From assembly GCA_937901435.1 (NCBI GenBank), contig CALGTJ010000717.1, positions 1 to 9,134 on the forward strand: a stretch of 9,134 bases of DNA, in the 5' to 3' direction. This stretch comes from an uncultured Rhodobacter sp. GTDB taxonomy: Bacteria; Pseudomonadota; Alphaproteobacteria; Rhodobacterales; Rhodobacteraceae. Positions 1 to 6,718 of this stretch are shown here, one piece after another (the stretch's first letter is position 1; each line of letters opens with the position of its first letter). The translations under genes and the position numbers were made by a program. The notes under the pieces are model-generated. The model was not told the origin of the DNA. It searched no databases and worked only from the letters and a program-made list of their open reading frames with translations.

Positions 1-156
1 GAGCCCAAAGCGGGCAATGTTTTCTGATGCTGGCTGCCCTTGCCGGATAGAAATTGCCGCGTCTGCGTGGTGCCCGGTGCTGAAACAGAAAAGTAACAGC
101 CGCCGCCGCTGCAAGGCCAGAAATGACTTAAGCAGTTTAGGATCAGCGCAACCGCC
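1..156. other. Left flank with no supported gene
   Basis: No convincing coding sequence, RNA gene or mobile element is visible here. A small open frame on the plus strand (17-259) runs into the antisense of the regulator gene and has a low-complexity, family-less translation, so it is not called. A weak hairpin (GCCC at 3-6 pairing with GGGC at 12-15, followed by a short T-rich stretch) sits at the window edge. It could be the tail of an upstream gene's terminator, but the stem is only four base pairs. No terminator for the minus-strand regulator ending at 157 was recognised. Confidence 0.5.
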
Positions 157-1065
157 TTACGAGGTAGTACCTTCGGCTGAACTCTCGGTTCTGCATAGCC
201 AGTTCAGTACCAGGCTGGCGTCTGGTTTTGCCATCCCGCGCCGCGTCAGGCTGCAGTAATAGCCCCGATTGGTTTTGCATTCGTGGCTGCTTGCCAGTGT
301 AAGCAGACCGGCATCCAGCATGTCATCCACAAAAGGCCGCCAACCGAGACCGATGCCCATACCGTTCTGGATCGCCCGGCTGTAAACCATGAAACTGTGG
401 AACCGGTCATGCCGCGGGGGCTTCGCGGCTTCGGCATCACAGCCCTCGAAGAACCTGCTCCAGTCGTCGAAATGGTTGTCACCCGTCATGTGCAATAGCC
501 GTTCCCGGCACAAGGCTTCGCGCGTCAGCGGCCTGGTGTCTGCAAGGACGGAAGGTGCGCAAATGGCCACCAGGCGCTCCGGGATGATCATGGCTGAAGG
601 GCTGCCCGAGAGCCCGGCGGGACCGAAGGTCACGACAATATCGCATGCCGCCGGATCATAGTCTGGGTCCTGATCGCGGGTGACGATCTGGACTTCAATC
701 TCGGGGTGGCGCTCCTGAAAATCGGCCATGCGGGGCAGAAGGTAGAAGCTGGTAAAGCCGATGGCGGCATTGACAACGATGGGCGCGGGCAGGCTGCGCT
801 GGCGCAGCTGCATCAGCCCGTCCTGCAAGGCGCCGAATCCGTCCGCCGTGATCCGGGCCAGAAACGCCCCTTCTTCGGTCAAGGTCAGGCGCGGTTTCGT
901 GCGCAGAAACAGGCGCACCGACAGATCCTCTTCCAGTAAGGCCACCTGCCGCCCGATTGCAGGCCCCAGGACGTTCAGCTCCTGCGCCGCCCTGCTAAAG
1001 CTGAGGTGACGCGCGGCTGCATGGAAGGCCTGTAACTGATGCAGGGGCAGAAACGGTTCTTTCAT
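157..1065 (-). CDS. LysR-family transcriptional regulator (GcvA-like)
   Basis: This is a 302-residue DNA-binding regulator of normal LysR-type length. Residues about 6-64 form the winged helix-turn-helix, with the GcvA-like opening LPLHQLQAFHAAARHLSFS and the closing LFLRTKPRLTLTEEG. Residues about 85-290 form the periplasmic-binding-protein-like effector domain. The ATG at 1065 is chosen because GAGGTGA (complement of 1071-1077) lies five bases upstream as a good Shine-Dalgarno. A GTG three codons further up (1072-1074) is possible but would overlap that site. The gene is divergent from the six-gene catabolic operon, the classic arrangement for a LysR activator of its neighbours, so it probably senses the pathway substrate or an intermediate; the effector is unknown. 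The recognition-helix region reads LNVLGPAIGRQV, departing from the usual VTQSAVSRQI-type pattern. Family assignment is firm; the specific role is inferred. Confidence 0.93.
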   Translation of the reverse strand: MKEPFLPLHQLQAFHAAARHLSFSRAAQELNVLGPAIGRQVALLEEDLSVRLFLRTKPRLTLTEEGAFLARITADGFGALQDGLMQLRQRSLPAPIVVNAAIGFTSFYLLPRMADFQERHPEIEVQIVTRDQDPDYDPAACDIVVTFGPAGLSGSPSAMIIPERLVAICAPSVLADTRPLTREALCRERLLHMTGDNHFDDWSRFFEGCDAEAAKPPRHDRFHSFMVYSRAIQNGMGIGLGWRPFVDDMLDAGLLTLASSHECKTNRGYYCSLTRRGMAKPDASLVLNWLCRTESSAEGTTS

Positions 1066-1069
1066 ATCG

Positions 1070-1082
1070 TTCACCTCATGAA
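1070..1082. promoter_or_regulatory. Candidate LysR operator (T-N11-A box)
   Basis: TTCA (1070-1073) and TGAA (1079-1082) form an inverted repeat that fits the T-N11-A rule of LysR-type operators; with the flanking G and C the arms become GTTCA and TGAAC around a 5-base spacer (1069-1083). It lies in the divergent spacer and overlaps the regulator's own ribosome binding site, which would suit autorepression. Further TTCA elements at 1092-1095 and 1108-1111 may be the activation half-sites toward the operon. Short repeats of this kind arise by chance, so this is a prediction from position and symmetry. Confidence 0.4.
1071..1077 (-). promoter_or_regulatory. Ribosome binding site of the regulator (decides the start)
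   Basis: Read on the minus strand this is GAGGTGA, five bases before the ATG at 1065. It is the best Shine-Dalgarno-like site near the gene and favours the ATG over the in-frame GTG at 1072-1074. Confidence 0.55.
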
Positions 1083-1083
1083 C

Positions 1084-1112
1084 TTTTAAGATTCACTATT
1101 CCCATATTTCAA
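1084..1112 (-). promoter_or_regulatory. Possible promoter of the LysR gene
   Basis: On the minus strand TTGAAA (complement of 1107-1112) is followed after 17 bases by TTAAAA (complement of 1084-1089). The -35 match is good and the -10 match only fair. The implied transcript start would leave a very short leader that still includes the ribosome binding site. No equally good sigma-70-like pair was found facing the operon, as expected if that promoter depends on an activator. Confidence 0.25.
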
Positions 1113-1148
1113 GGACCCGCAACAGGAATTACCGTTTGCTGAAAGAAC

Positions 1149-1153
1149 GAGGT
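1149..1153 (+). promoter_or_regulatory. Ribosome binding site of the first operon gene
   Basis: GAGGT lies four bases before the ATG at 1158 and supports that start for the LeuB-like dehydrogenase. Confidence 0.5.
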
Positions 1154-1157
1154 TGCG

Positions 1158-2240
1158 ATGGCACGAATATTGGCACTTGGAGGCGATGGGATCGGTCCGG
1201 AGATTCTGGATCAAGGTCTGCGTGTTGCGGCCTTTCTGAACAATGCCGCCGGGCTGGACCTGGAGGTGGAGCATGATCTGCTGCACGGAGCCAGCTATGA
1301 CGCGGCCGGCACATTCTGCTCGGACCGGGTGCTGGCAAAGGCGCGCGCGGCCGATGCCGTTCTTGTGGGGGCGGTGGGCGGACCTGAGTGGGACGATATC
1401 CGCATGCCAGGCGGCGCAGAGTGTCAGGACGGGCTGATGTATCTGCGCCATCATCTGCAGACCTATCTGGGGTTGCGCCCGGCCCACTGGCGGGCGCCGC
1501 TTGGAGCCTGTGTCCCCCTTCGCCCCGAGATTGCTGAGGGGACGGAAATCCTGATCCTGCGGGAAATGTGCGGCGGGGCCATGTTCGCCACCGACCGCGG
1601 GCAGCGCAGCGTGGACTGCCTGCGGCAGGGCTACGACCTGACGGCCTATGACGAAAACGAGGTTGCCCGCTTTGCACGCGGCGGCTTTGAACTGGCGCGC
1701 CGCAGGCGCGGGCGCCTGATCAGCTGCGATAAATCCAACGTGATGGAAAGCTACAAGCTCTGGCGTGCTGTGGTTTCAGAAGTGGCGCAAGACTATCCCG
1801 ACGTTGCCTTTGAAAACATGTTCGCGGACAACTGCGGCTACCAAATGATGATGCGCCCGCGCGATTTTGATGTGGTGTTGTGCTGCAACCAGCTGGGCGA
1901 CCTGTTCAGTGACCTGACCGGCGTATTTGCCGGATCTCTGGGGATGCTGCCATCGGCCTGCCTGGCGGCCAATCCCGGCGATGGCCCGGTGTTTGGCATC
2001 TATGAATCCACCTCCGGCTCGGCCCCCGATATCGCCGGGCAGGGTATTGCCAATCCAGTCGGCATGATCCTGTCGGTGGGCATGATGTTCGAATTCACCT
2101 TTGGACGGCCCGATTTGAACCATGCCATCGAAGCAGCCATCGCAGCCGTGCTGGCCGATGGCATCAAAACCCGGGAGATTGGAGGCACAGCGTCTTCCTC
2201 CCAAATGACCGACGCAATTCTTGAAAGGCTTGCGCCGTGA
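1158..2240 (+). CDS. Isopropylmalate/isocitrate-family beta-decarboxylating dehydrogenase (LeuB-like)
   Basis: The product is 360 residues, normal for this cytoplasmic family, which oxidises and decarboxylates 2-hydroxy diacids (3-isopropylmalate, isocitrate, tartrate, D-malate) using NAD(P) and a divalent metal. The N-terminus carries the family's GGDGIGPEI motif (8-16). Substrate-carboxylate arginines are seen at R97, R107 and R135, the catalytic lysine at K192 (CDKSNV), and metal ligands at D224, D248 and D252. The cofactor loop GSAPDIAG (287-294) keeps the aspartate typical of NAD-preferring members. Two departures are clear: M142 occupies the place of the catalytic tyrosine (Tyr139 in Thermus LeuB), and S286 replaces the usual histidine of the cofactor loop. 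The gene opens the operon and its stop overlaps the next start. With no leuC/leuD neighbours it is probably not the biosynthetic LeuB; the substrate is unknown and catalysis may be altered. Confidence 0.9.
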   Translation: MARILALGGDGIGPEILDQGLRVAAFLNNAAGLDLEVEHDLLHGASYDAAGTFCSDRVLAKARAADAVLVGAVGGPEWDDIRMPGGAECQDGLMYLRHHLQTYLGLRPAHWRAPLGACVPLRPEIAEGTEILILREMCGGAMFATDRGQRSVDCLRQGYDLTAYDENEVARFARGGFELARRRRGRLISCDKSNVMESYKLWRAVVSEVAQDYPDVAFENMFADNCGYQMMMRPRDFDVVLCCNQLGDLFSDLTGVFAGSLGMLPSACLAANPGDGPVFGIYESTSGSAPDIAGQGIANPVGMILSVGMMFEFTFGRPDLNHAIEAAIAAVLADGIKTREIGGTASSSQMTDAILERLAP

Positions 2241-3910
2241 TATTCGACTATGTGATCGCTGGCGGAGGGTCCGCTGGCTGTGCCCTGGCCGCACGTTTGG
2301 CGGAAGACCCTTCGGTATCGGTGTGCATCGTTGAGGCAGGCGGTAAGGGCCGCGATCTCTTCATCCGCATGCCAGCCGGGAACGGCTTTGTGTTTGGCAA
2401 TCCGCGCCTGGACTGGGGCTATGAGAGCGTGCCTCAGGCCGGTCTGGACGGGCGCAGCATCTATTTCGCCCGCGGCAAGGCGCTTGGCGGCACGTCGATT
2501 GTCAACGGCATGATCTATATGCGCGGTGTGCCCGCGGATTACGATCTCTGGCGGCAGCAAGGGCTTGAGGGCTGGGGTTATGCCGATCTCTTGCCTTACT
2601 TCAAACGGGCCGAGGGCTCGCGCGACCGGCGAGATGCCTTCCACGGCCAGAGCGGCCCACTGAAAACCGAGCCCGCGGCGAACTATGGCACTTTGGATAA
2701 GGCCTTCATCGACGCGGCTGTTGCGGCCGGCCACCGGCCGCTGGAGGATTTCAACGGTGCCGACCGCACCGGTGTGGCACGCAATGACAGCACCGTGTCG
2801 CGCGGGATCCGGCAATCCTCGGCCATTGCCTATCTGAAAGCACCGCCCAAAAACCTGACCATTCTGACCGGCCAGCAGATCGCCCGGATCGTGATCGAGG
2901 GCAAACGGGCGGCCGGCGTGGAAACGCTGAGCGGCCAGGTCATCCGGGCAGAGCGCGAAGTGATTGTCTGTCAGGGCGCCTTTGGCACCCCGCATCTGCT
3001 GATGCTGTCGGGGATCGGCCCGGCAGACCATTTGCAAGCGCATGGCATCACGCCGGTTGCCGATCTGCCCGAGGTGGGCGCCAATCTGGCCGACCATGTG
3101 GATGTCTCGATGCAATATGCCTCGGACCGGTTGGATCTGAGCCATGCCAAGTACCAGCGTCTGGACAAAGCGGCGATGCTGATGGGCCGCTGGCTGCTGA
3201 ACGGTTCGGGGCCAGGCGGCGGTGCGATGTTCTCTGCCGTGCTGTTTCACGCCTTTGAGGATCCGGCCTTGCCCGAGCTTGAGGTGTTCATGACGCCCAT
3301 GACGATCGAGGAAAACTTCGGCAATGGCGAAGAAGAAACCGCGCCGCTACTGCAGCGCTTGGGCCGCAAGCTGCTGGTGCGGGGCCGTAAAGCGGCCCGT
3401 CCCGGCATTCAGATCGATATCAATCAGGAACGCCCCAAAAGCCTGGGCAGCGTACGGCTGGCCGGCGCCGATCCGCGTATTCACCCGCTGATTGATCCCA
3501 ATTATTTTGCTGATGCGAGGGATCTTGATGAGCTGGTGCGCGGCGTGCATGTCATGCGCGAGGTCATGGCCCAGCCCGAGATTGCCCGATATCACAAGGA
3601 CGAAACCGGCATCTGGAAAGATGCGCGGACCGAGGCCGAGATCATTCACGCCATCCGTCAGACCGCCTTTACCGGGCATCACCCCTGTTCCACGGCCCGC
3701 ATGGGTACGGATGATGGCGCGGTTTTGGATGCAGAACTGAAAGTGCACGGTATCGAGGGGCTGCGCGTCTGCGATGCCTCCGCGATGCCATCGCAAATCA
3801 CTGGAAACCTGTATGCCACGGTGGTCATGATGGCTGAAAAGGCCGCCGATATGATCCTCGGCCGCCCCGCCTTGCCGCACGAAGACCCAAGGGAAGCTCT
3901 CCATGCCTGA
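2237..3910 (+). CDS. GMC-family FAD-dependent alcohol oxidoreductase (choline dehydrogenase-like)
   Basis: This 557-residue flavoprotein oxidises a primary alcohol to an aldehyde, passing electrons to a quinone or other acceptor in dehydrogenase members and to oxygen in oxidases. The N-terminal FAD fold shows AGGGSAG (8-14) and VEAGG with E33 for the FAD ribose. GMC signature 1 is GKALGGTSIVNGMIYMRG (80-97) and signature 2 begins GAFGTPHLLMLSGIG (247-261). The C-terminal active site has H482 in HHPCSTARMG and N524 in SGN/TGN position, giving the His/Asn pair of choline oxidase-type members. No signal peptide is seen. Translation starts at GTG 2237, overlapping the previous stop as GTGA, with GAAAGG (2223-2228) upstream, so the two are translationally coupled. 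The next gene is an aldehyde dehydrogenase, its natural partner. The substrate cannot be read from sequence; automated names such as choline dehydrogenase would be over-specific. Confidence 0.93.
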   Translation: MIFDYVIAGGGSAGCALAARLAEDPSVSVCIVEAGGKGRDLFIRMPAGNGFVFGNPRLDWGYESVPQAGLDGRSIYFARGKALGGTSIVNGMIYMRGVPADYDLWRQQGLEGWGYADLLPYFKRAEGSRDRRDAFHGQSGPLKTEPAANYGTLDKAFIDAAVAAGHRPLEDFNGADRTGVARNDSTVSRGIRQSSAIAYLKAPPKNLTILTGQQIARIVIEGKRAAGVETLSGQVIRAEREVIVCQGAFGTPHLLMLSGIGPADHLQAHGITPVADLPEVGANLADHVDVSMQYASDRLDLSHAKYQRLDKAAMLMGRWLLNGSGPGGGAMFSAVLFHAFEDPALPELEVFMTPMTIEENFGNGEEETAPLLQRLGRKLLVRGRKAARPGIQIDINQERPKSLGSVRLAGADPRIHPLIDPNYFADARDLDELVRGVHVMREVMAQPEIARYHKDETGIWKDARTEAEIIHAIRQTAFTGHHPCSTARMGTDDGAVLDAELKVHGIEGLRVCDASAMPSQITGNLYATVVMMAEKAADMILGRPALPHEDPREALHA

Positions 3911-5408
3911 AATCAAGACCTATCAATACTTTGCAGACAACGCCTGGCATGACCCGGCCGGGGGCGGCTATTTCGACAGCGAAAACCCCGCTGACGGCGA
4001 GGTCTGGGCGCGGGTTCCCGATTGCCGTCAGGCGGATGTGGACCGGGCGGTCGCCGCAGCCAAAGCCGCCTTTTATGATGGTCCTTGGGGGCAGATGCCG
4101 CCCGCCGGGCGGGGCCGAGTCTTGCGGCGCATCGGAGATGTGATTTCCAGACATGCCGACCGGCTTGGGACGGTGGAGCTGCGCGACAATGGCCGGATAC
4201 CGAACTGTGCGCCGGGCCTGAAGGAGGGCGGCTGGCAGGTGGATAGCTGGCATTATTACGCCGGGCTTTGCGACAAGTTCGAGGGCCGTGTGATCCCGGC
4301 TGAGCTGCCCAATATGCACAATTTCACCACTTGGGAGCCTTTTGGCGTGGTTGCACTGATCCTGCCGTGGAACTCGCCCTTGGGCACATTGATCTGGAAG
4401 CTTGCACCTGCATTGGCGGCGGGCAACACCGTCGTGATCAAACCCTCGGAGCAGGCAAGCTGTTCGGTTCTGGAGCTGATGGACGTTCTGGCCGAGGCGG
4501 ATCTGCCCCCCGGCATGATCAATGTGGTGACAGGGTTCGGCTCCACAACAGGAGAGCCGCTGATCGACCACGAGGATGTGCGCCTGGTCAGCTTTACCGG
4601 CGGCACCGGCGGCGGACGTGCCGCCGCAGCCGTTGCGGCGCGGCAGGTCAAACCGGTGATCATGGAACTGGGCGGCAAATCTCCGCAGATTGTGCTGCCC
4701 GATGCCGATCTCGACTTGGCTGTGAACGGGATTGCCGCCGGTATTTTTCCGGCGGGCGGGCAAAGCTGCATCTCGGGCTCGCGCCTGCTTGTCCATCGGG
4801 ACGTGATCGGCGCCTTCACTGAGCGGCTTGTGGATGTGGTGCGCAAAGCGCGTGTCGGGCCGCCTGATGATCCCGCCAGCCAGATCGGGCCGATGGCGAA
4901 CTGCGCCCATTATAATGCCGTGCGGGCTCGGATCGACGCCGCCGAGGCCGCCGGACACCGCATGCTGCTGGACGGGCGCGGTGCTGCGCAGGAGAAGGGC
5001 TACTACATAGGGCCAACCGTTTTTGCCGACGTGCCCAACGGTTCCGATCTGGCTCAGAATGAGGTGTTCGGCCCGGTTGTCAGCACCGAAAGCTGGGCGG
5101 ATGACGAAGAGGTGATCTTTACCGCCAATGATACGATCTTTGGTTTGGCTGCCGGCATCTGGTCACGCGATGTGGCCCGCGCCATGCGCATCGCAAACCG
5201 GATCGAGGCGGGTACCGTTTACATCAACAACTACTTCAACGCCGCCACCCAAAGCCCGGTGGGCGGGTTCAAGCAGTCCGGTTATGGCCGCGAGAACGGC
5301 ATTGAGGGCATGCGCTGCTTCATGCAGACGAAATCGGTCTGGCTGTCGACCGATCCGCATCAGCCCGACCCATTTCCGGCCAGAGAGAGCGCCCATGACG
5401 CCGTTTAG
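3903..5408 (+). CDS. NAD(P)-dependent aldehyde dehydrogenase
   Basis: This is a full-length 501-residue member of the aldehyde dehydrogenase superfamily, oxidising an aldehyde to the carboxylic acid in the cytoplasm. The oxyanion asparagine is N157 (PWNSPL), the cofactor lysine K180 (IKPSE), the general base E255 (MELGGKSP), the nucleophile C289 (GGQSCISGSR), and the cofactor glutamate E387 (NEVFGP). The C-terminal substrate-loop region FGLAAGIWSRD and GGFKQSGYGRENG are typical. The dinucleotide-binding segment reads FTGGTGGG (231-238) where FTGSTxxG is usual. The start at 3903 follows AAGGGAAG (3889-3896) and overlaps the GMC gene by 8 bp, implying coupled translation and a shared alcohol-to-acid role. 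The last 20 residues form a loose tail that overlaps the next gene by 14 bp. Class is certain; the aldehyde is unknown. Confidence 0.94.
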   Translation: MPEIKTYQYFADNAWHDPAGGGYFDSENPADGEVWARVPDCRQADVDRAVAAAKAAFYDGPWGQMPPAGRGRVLRRIGDVISRHADRLGTVELRDNGRIPNCAPGLKEGGWQVDSWHYYAGLCDKFEGRVIPAELPNMHNFTTWEPFGVVALILPWNSPLGTLIWKLAPALAAGNTVVIKPSEQASCSVLELMDVLAEADLPPGMINVVTGFGSTTGEPLIDHEDVRLVSFTGGTGGGRAAAAVAARQVKPVIMELGGKSPQIVLPDADLDLAVNGIAAGIFPAGGQSCISGSRLLVHRDVIGAFTERLVDVVRKARVGPPDDPASQIGPMANCAHYNAVRARIDAAEAAGHRMLLDGRGAAQEKGYYIGPTVFADVPNGSDLAQNEVFGPVVSTESWADDEEVIFTANDTIFGLAAGIWSRDVARAMRIANRIEAGTVYINNYFNAATQSPVGGFKQSGYGRENGIEGMRCFMQTKSVWLSTDPHQPDPFPARESAHDAV

Positions 5409-6705
5409 CGTAGCCTTCGCTGATTGGGGCGCCGGGGCCGCCTTCCCCGAGACCGCGCGGGAGGAGGCAAGACTGGCGCTGCTCGACACCGTGGGGTGCA
5501 TCATCGCTGGCTGGGACGAGCCGCAGACCCGTGCAGCACGCCAGGCGTTCGGAGCTGAGGATACCGCGACCACCACGGCGCTGATCCTCGGCAGCGCAGC
5601 CCACGTGCTCGATTTTGACGACTATGAACTGCCTGGATCGACTCACCCGAGTGCGGGGATCCTTGGCGCACTTTTGGGCCTTGCCCGGGGCACGCCGATG
5701 CCTCTGCGAGAGCTTCTTGATGCTTATATAGTCGGGTTGGAGGCAATCCTGCGCCTTGGTGAATGGCTGCGCTATGATCACTACAACGCGGGCTGGCATG
5801 CGACAGGCACGCTCGGCACAATAGGCGCGGCGGCGGCCTCGGCGCGCCTGCTGGGGTTGCCAACTCCGGTCTTTGCCCATGCGCTGGCCATCTCAGCCAG
5901 CCTTGCGTGCGGGCTTAAGGTGCAGTTCGGCACAGGCACCAAGGCGCTGCACCCCGGATTTGCTGCCCGCGCAGGGATCGAGGCCGCCCGGCTGGCCGCT
6001 GCGGGCGCAACCGGGGCACGGGGCGCTTTTGAAGGGCCGTTTGGGTTTGCGGCGCTGCATCACGGTGCGGCGACAGAACCGGGCGGTATCCTGGCCAAGA
6101 TCGGCCAGCCGCTTGGCATCAGCGAACATGCGATCCTGCGCAAACCATGGCCCTCCTGCGCCTATACCCATCGGGTGATCGACGCGGCACTTGCCCTGCA
6201 TCCGCGTTTGCCTGACCCCGCCGAATGGGCACGCATTACCCTGCGTATGCCGGAACCGTTCTTTCGGGTGTCCAGCGTGATGCAACCCGCAAATGCCGAC
6301 GAGGCCCGGTTCTCTGCCGCGTACACGGCGCTGCTTGCGCTGCTGGACGGCGCTGTCCGACCGCAGGGGTTCCAGAACGGCGCCTGGCTGCGCCCGGCAA
6401 TTGTGGAGCTGCTGACCAGGGTCGAGATCGAGGCTTATGACCCCGGACCATCGCTGGATGACATGAGCCCAGATCACCCCGATACAGTCACGGTGCATCT
6501 CGCGGATGGATCTGCCCTGTCCGAAACCGTCGGTCACGTTGCCGGCGGCCCAAGCCGTCCCTTGAGCGCTGGCGCCCTGCGTGCCAAATTCACCTCCTGT
6601 GGCGGCGACGACGCAACCGCAGAACTGATCACGGCAGCTCTTCTTGCAACGCGCCTTACGATTGGCAGTTGCGCCAAGACTTTCGAGTTGACCAAAGAAG
6701 AATGA
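5395..6705 (+). CDS. MmgE/PrpD-family protein (2-methylcitrate dehydratase/cis-aconitate decarboxylase clan)
   Basis: The product is 436 residues. The family includes 2-methylcitrate dehydratase PrpD, cis-aconitate decarboxylase (itaconate-forming ACOD1) and many catabolic members of unknown reaction. Conserved active-site blocks are all present: HVLDFDD (70-76), H84 in THPS, H135 in GWHATG, K183/H186 in TKALHPG, and H259 in WPSCAYTHRVIDA. An open frame extends upstream to 5128 but that part is antisense-free overlap with the aldehyde dehydrogenase and has no family character; the ATG at 5395 has the purine-rich AGAGAGAG (5382-5389) in front and begins the homologous part. It overlaps the upstream gene by 14 bp. 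Together with the following hydratase and CoA transferase it resembles itaconate-type clusters. Whether it dehydrates, decarboxylates or isomerises its acid cannot be told from sequence. Tyr77 follows DFDD where ACOD1, as remembered, has threonine. Confidence 0.9.
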   Translation: MTPFSVAFADWGAGAAFPETAREEARLALLDTVGCIIAGWDEPQTRAARQAFGAEDTATTTALILGSAAHVLDFDDYELPGSTHPSAGILGALLGLARGTPMPLRELLDAYIVGLEAILRLGEWLRYDHYNAGWHATGTLGTIGAAAASARLLGLPTPVFAHALAISASLACGLKVQFGTGTKALHPGFAARAGIEAARLAAAGATGARGAFEGPFGFAALHHGAATEPGGILAKIGQPLGISEHAILRKPWPSCAYTHRVIDAALALHPRLPDPAEWARITLRMPEPFFRVSSVMQPANADEARFSAAYTALLALLDGAVRPQGFQNGAWLRPAIVELLTRVEIEAYDPGPSLDDMSPDHPDTVTVHLADGSALSETVGHVAGGPSRPLSAGALRAKFTSCGGDDATAELITAALLATRLTIGSCAKTFELTKEE

Positions 6706-6718
6706 ATGACCTCAGCTG

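Noticed and set aside
1158..2240. Calling the first gene the leucine-biosynthesis enzyme LeuB
   Set aside because: There are no leuC/leuD neighbours, the gene heads a catabolic operon, and the catalytic tyrosine is missing.
2000..3250. A 416-codon minus-strand open frame opposite the LeuB-like and GMC genes
   Set aside because: It is antisense to two clearly conserved genes, has no recognisable domain, and is rich in His/Arg/Gly as expected from the reverse reading of GC-rich codons.
3825..4958. A 377-codon minus-strand open frame opposite the aldehyde dehydrogenase
   Set aside because: It lies across all the catalytic blocks of the aldehyde dehydrogenase and shows no protein family features.
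5128..5394. Upstream extension of the MmgE/PrpD open frame
   Set aside because: These 89 codons overlap the aldehyde dehydrogenase in another frame and have no similarity to the family's N-terminus; the ATG at 5395 with its purine-rich leader fits better.
2237..5408. Glycine betaine synthesis pair (BetA/BetB)
   Set aside because: GMC plus aldehyde dehydrogenase fits superficially, but there is no BetI-type regulator or choline transporter, and the other operon genes point to CoA-linked acid catabolism.
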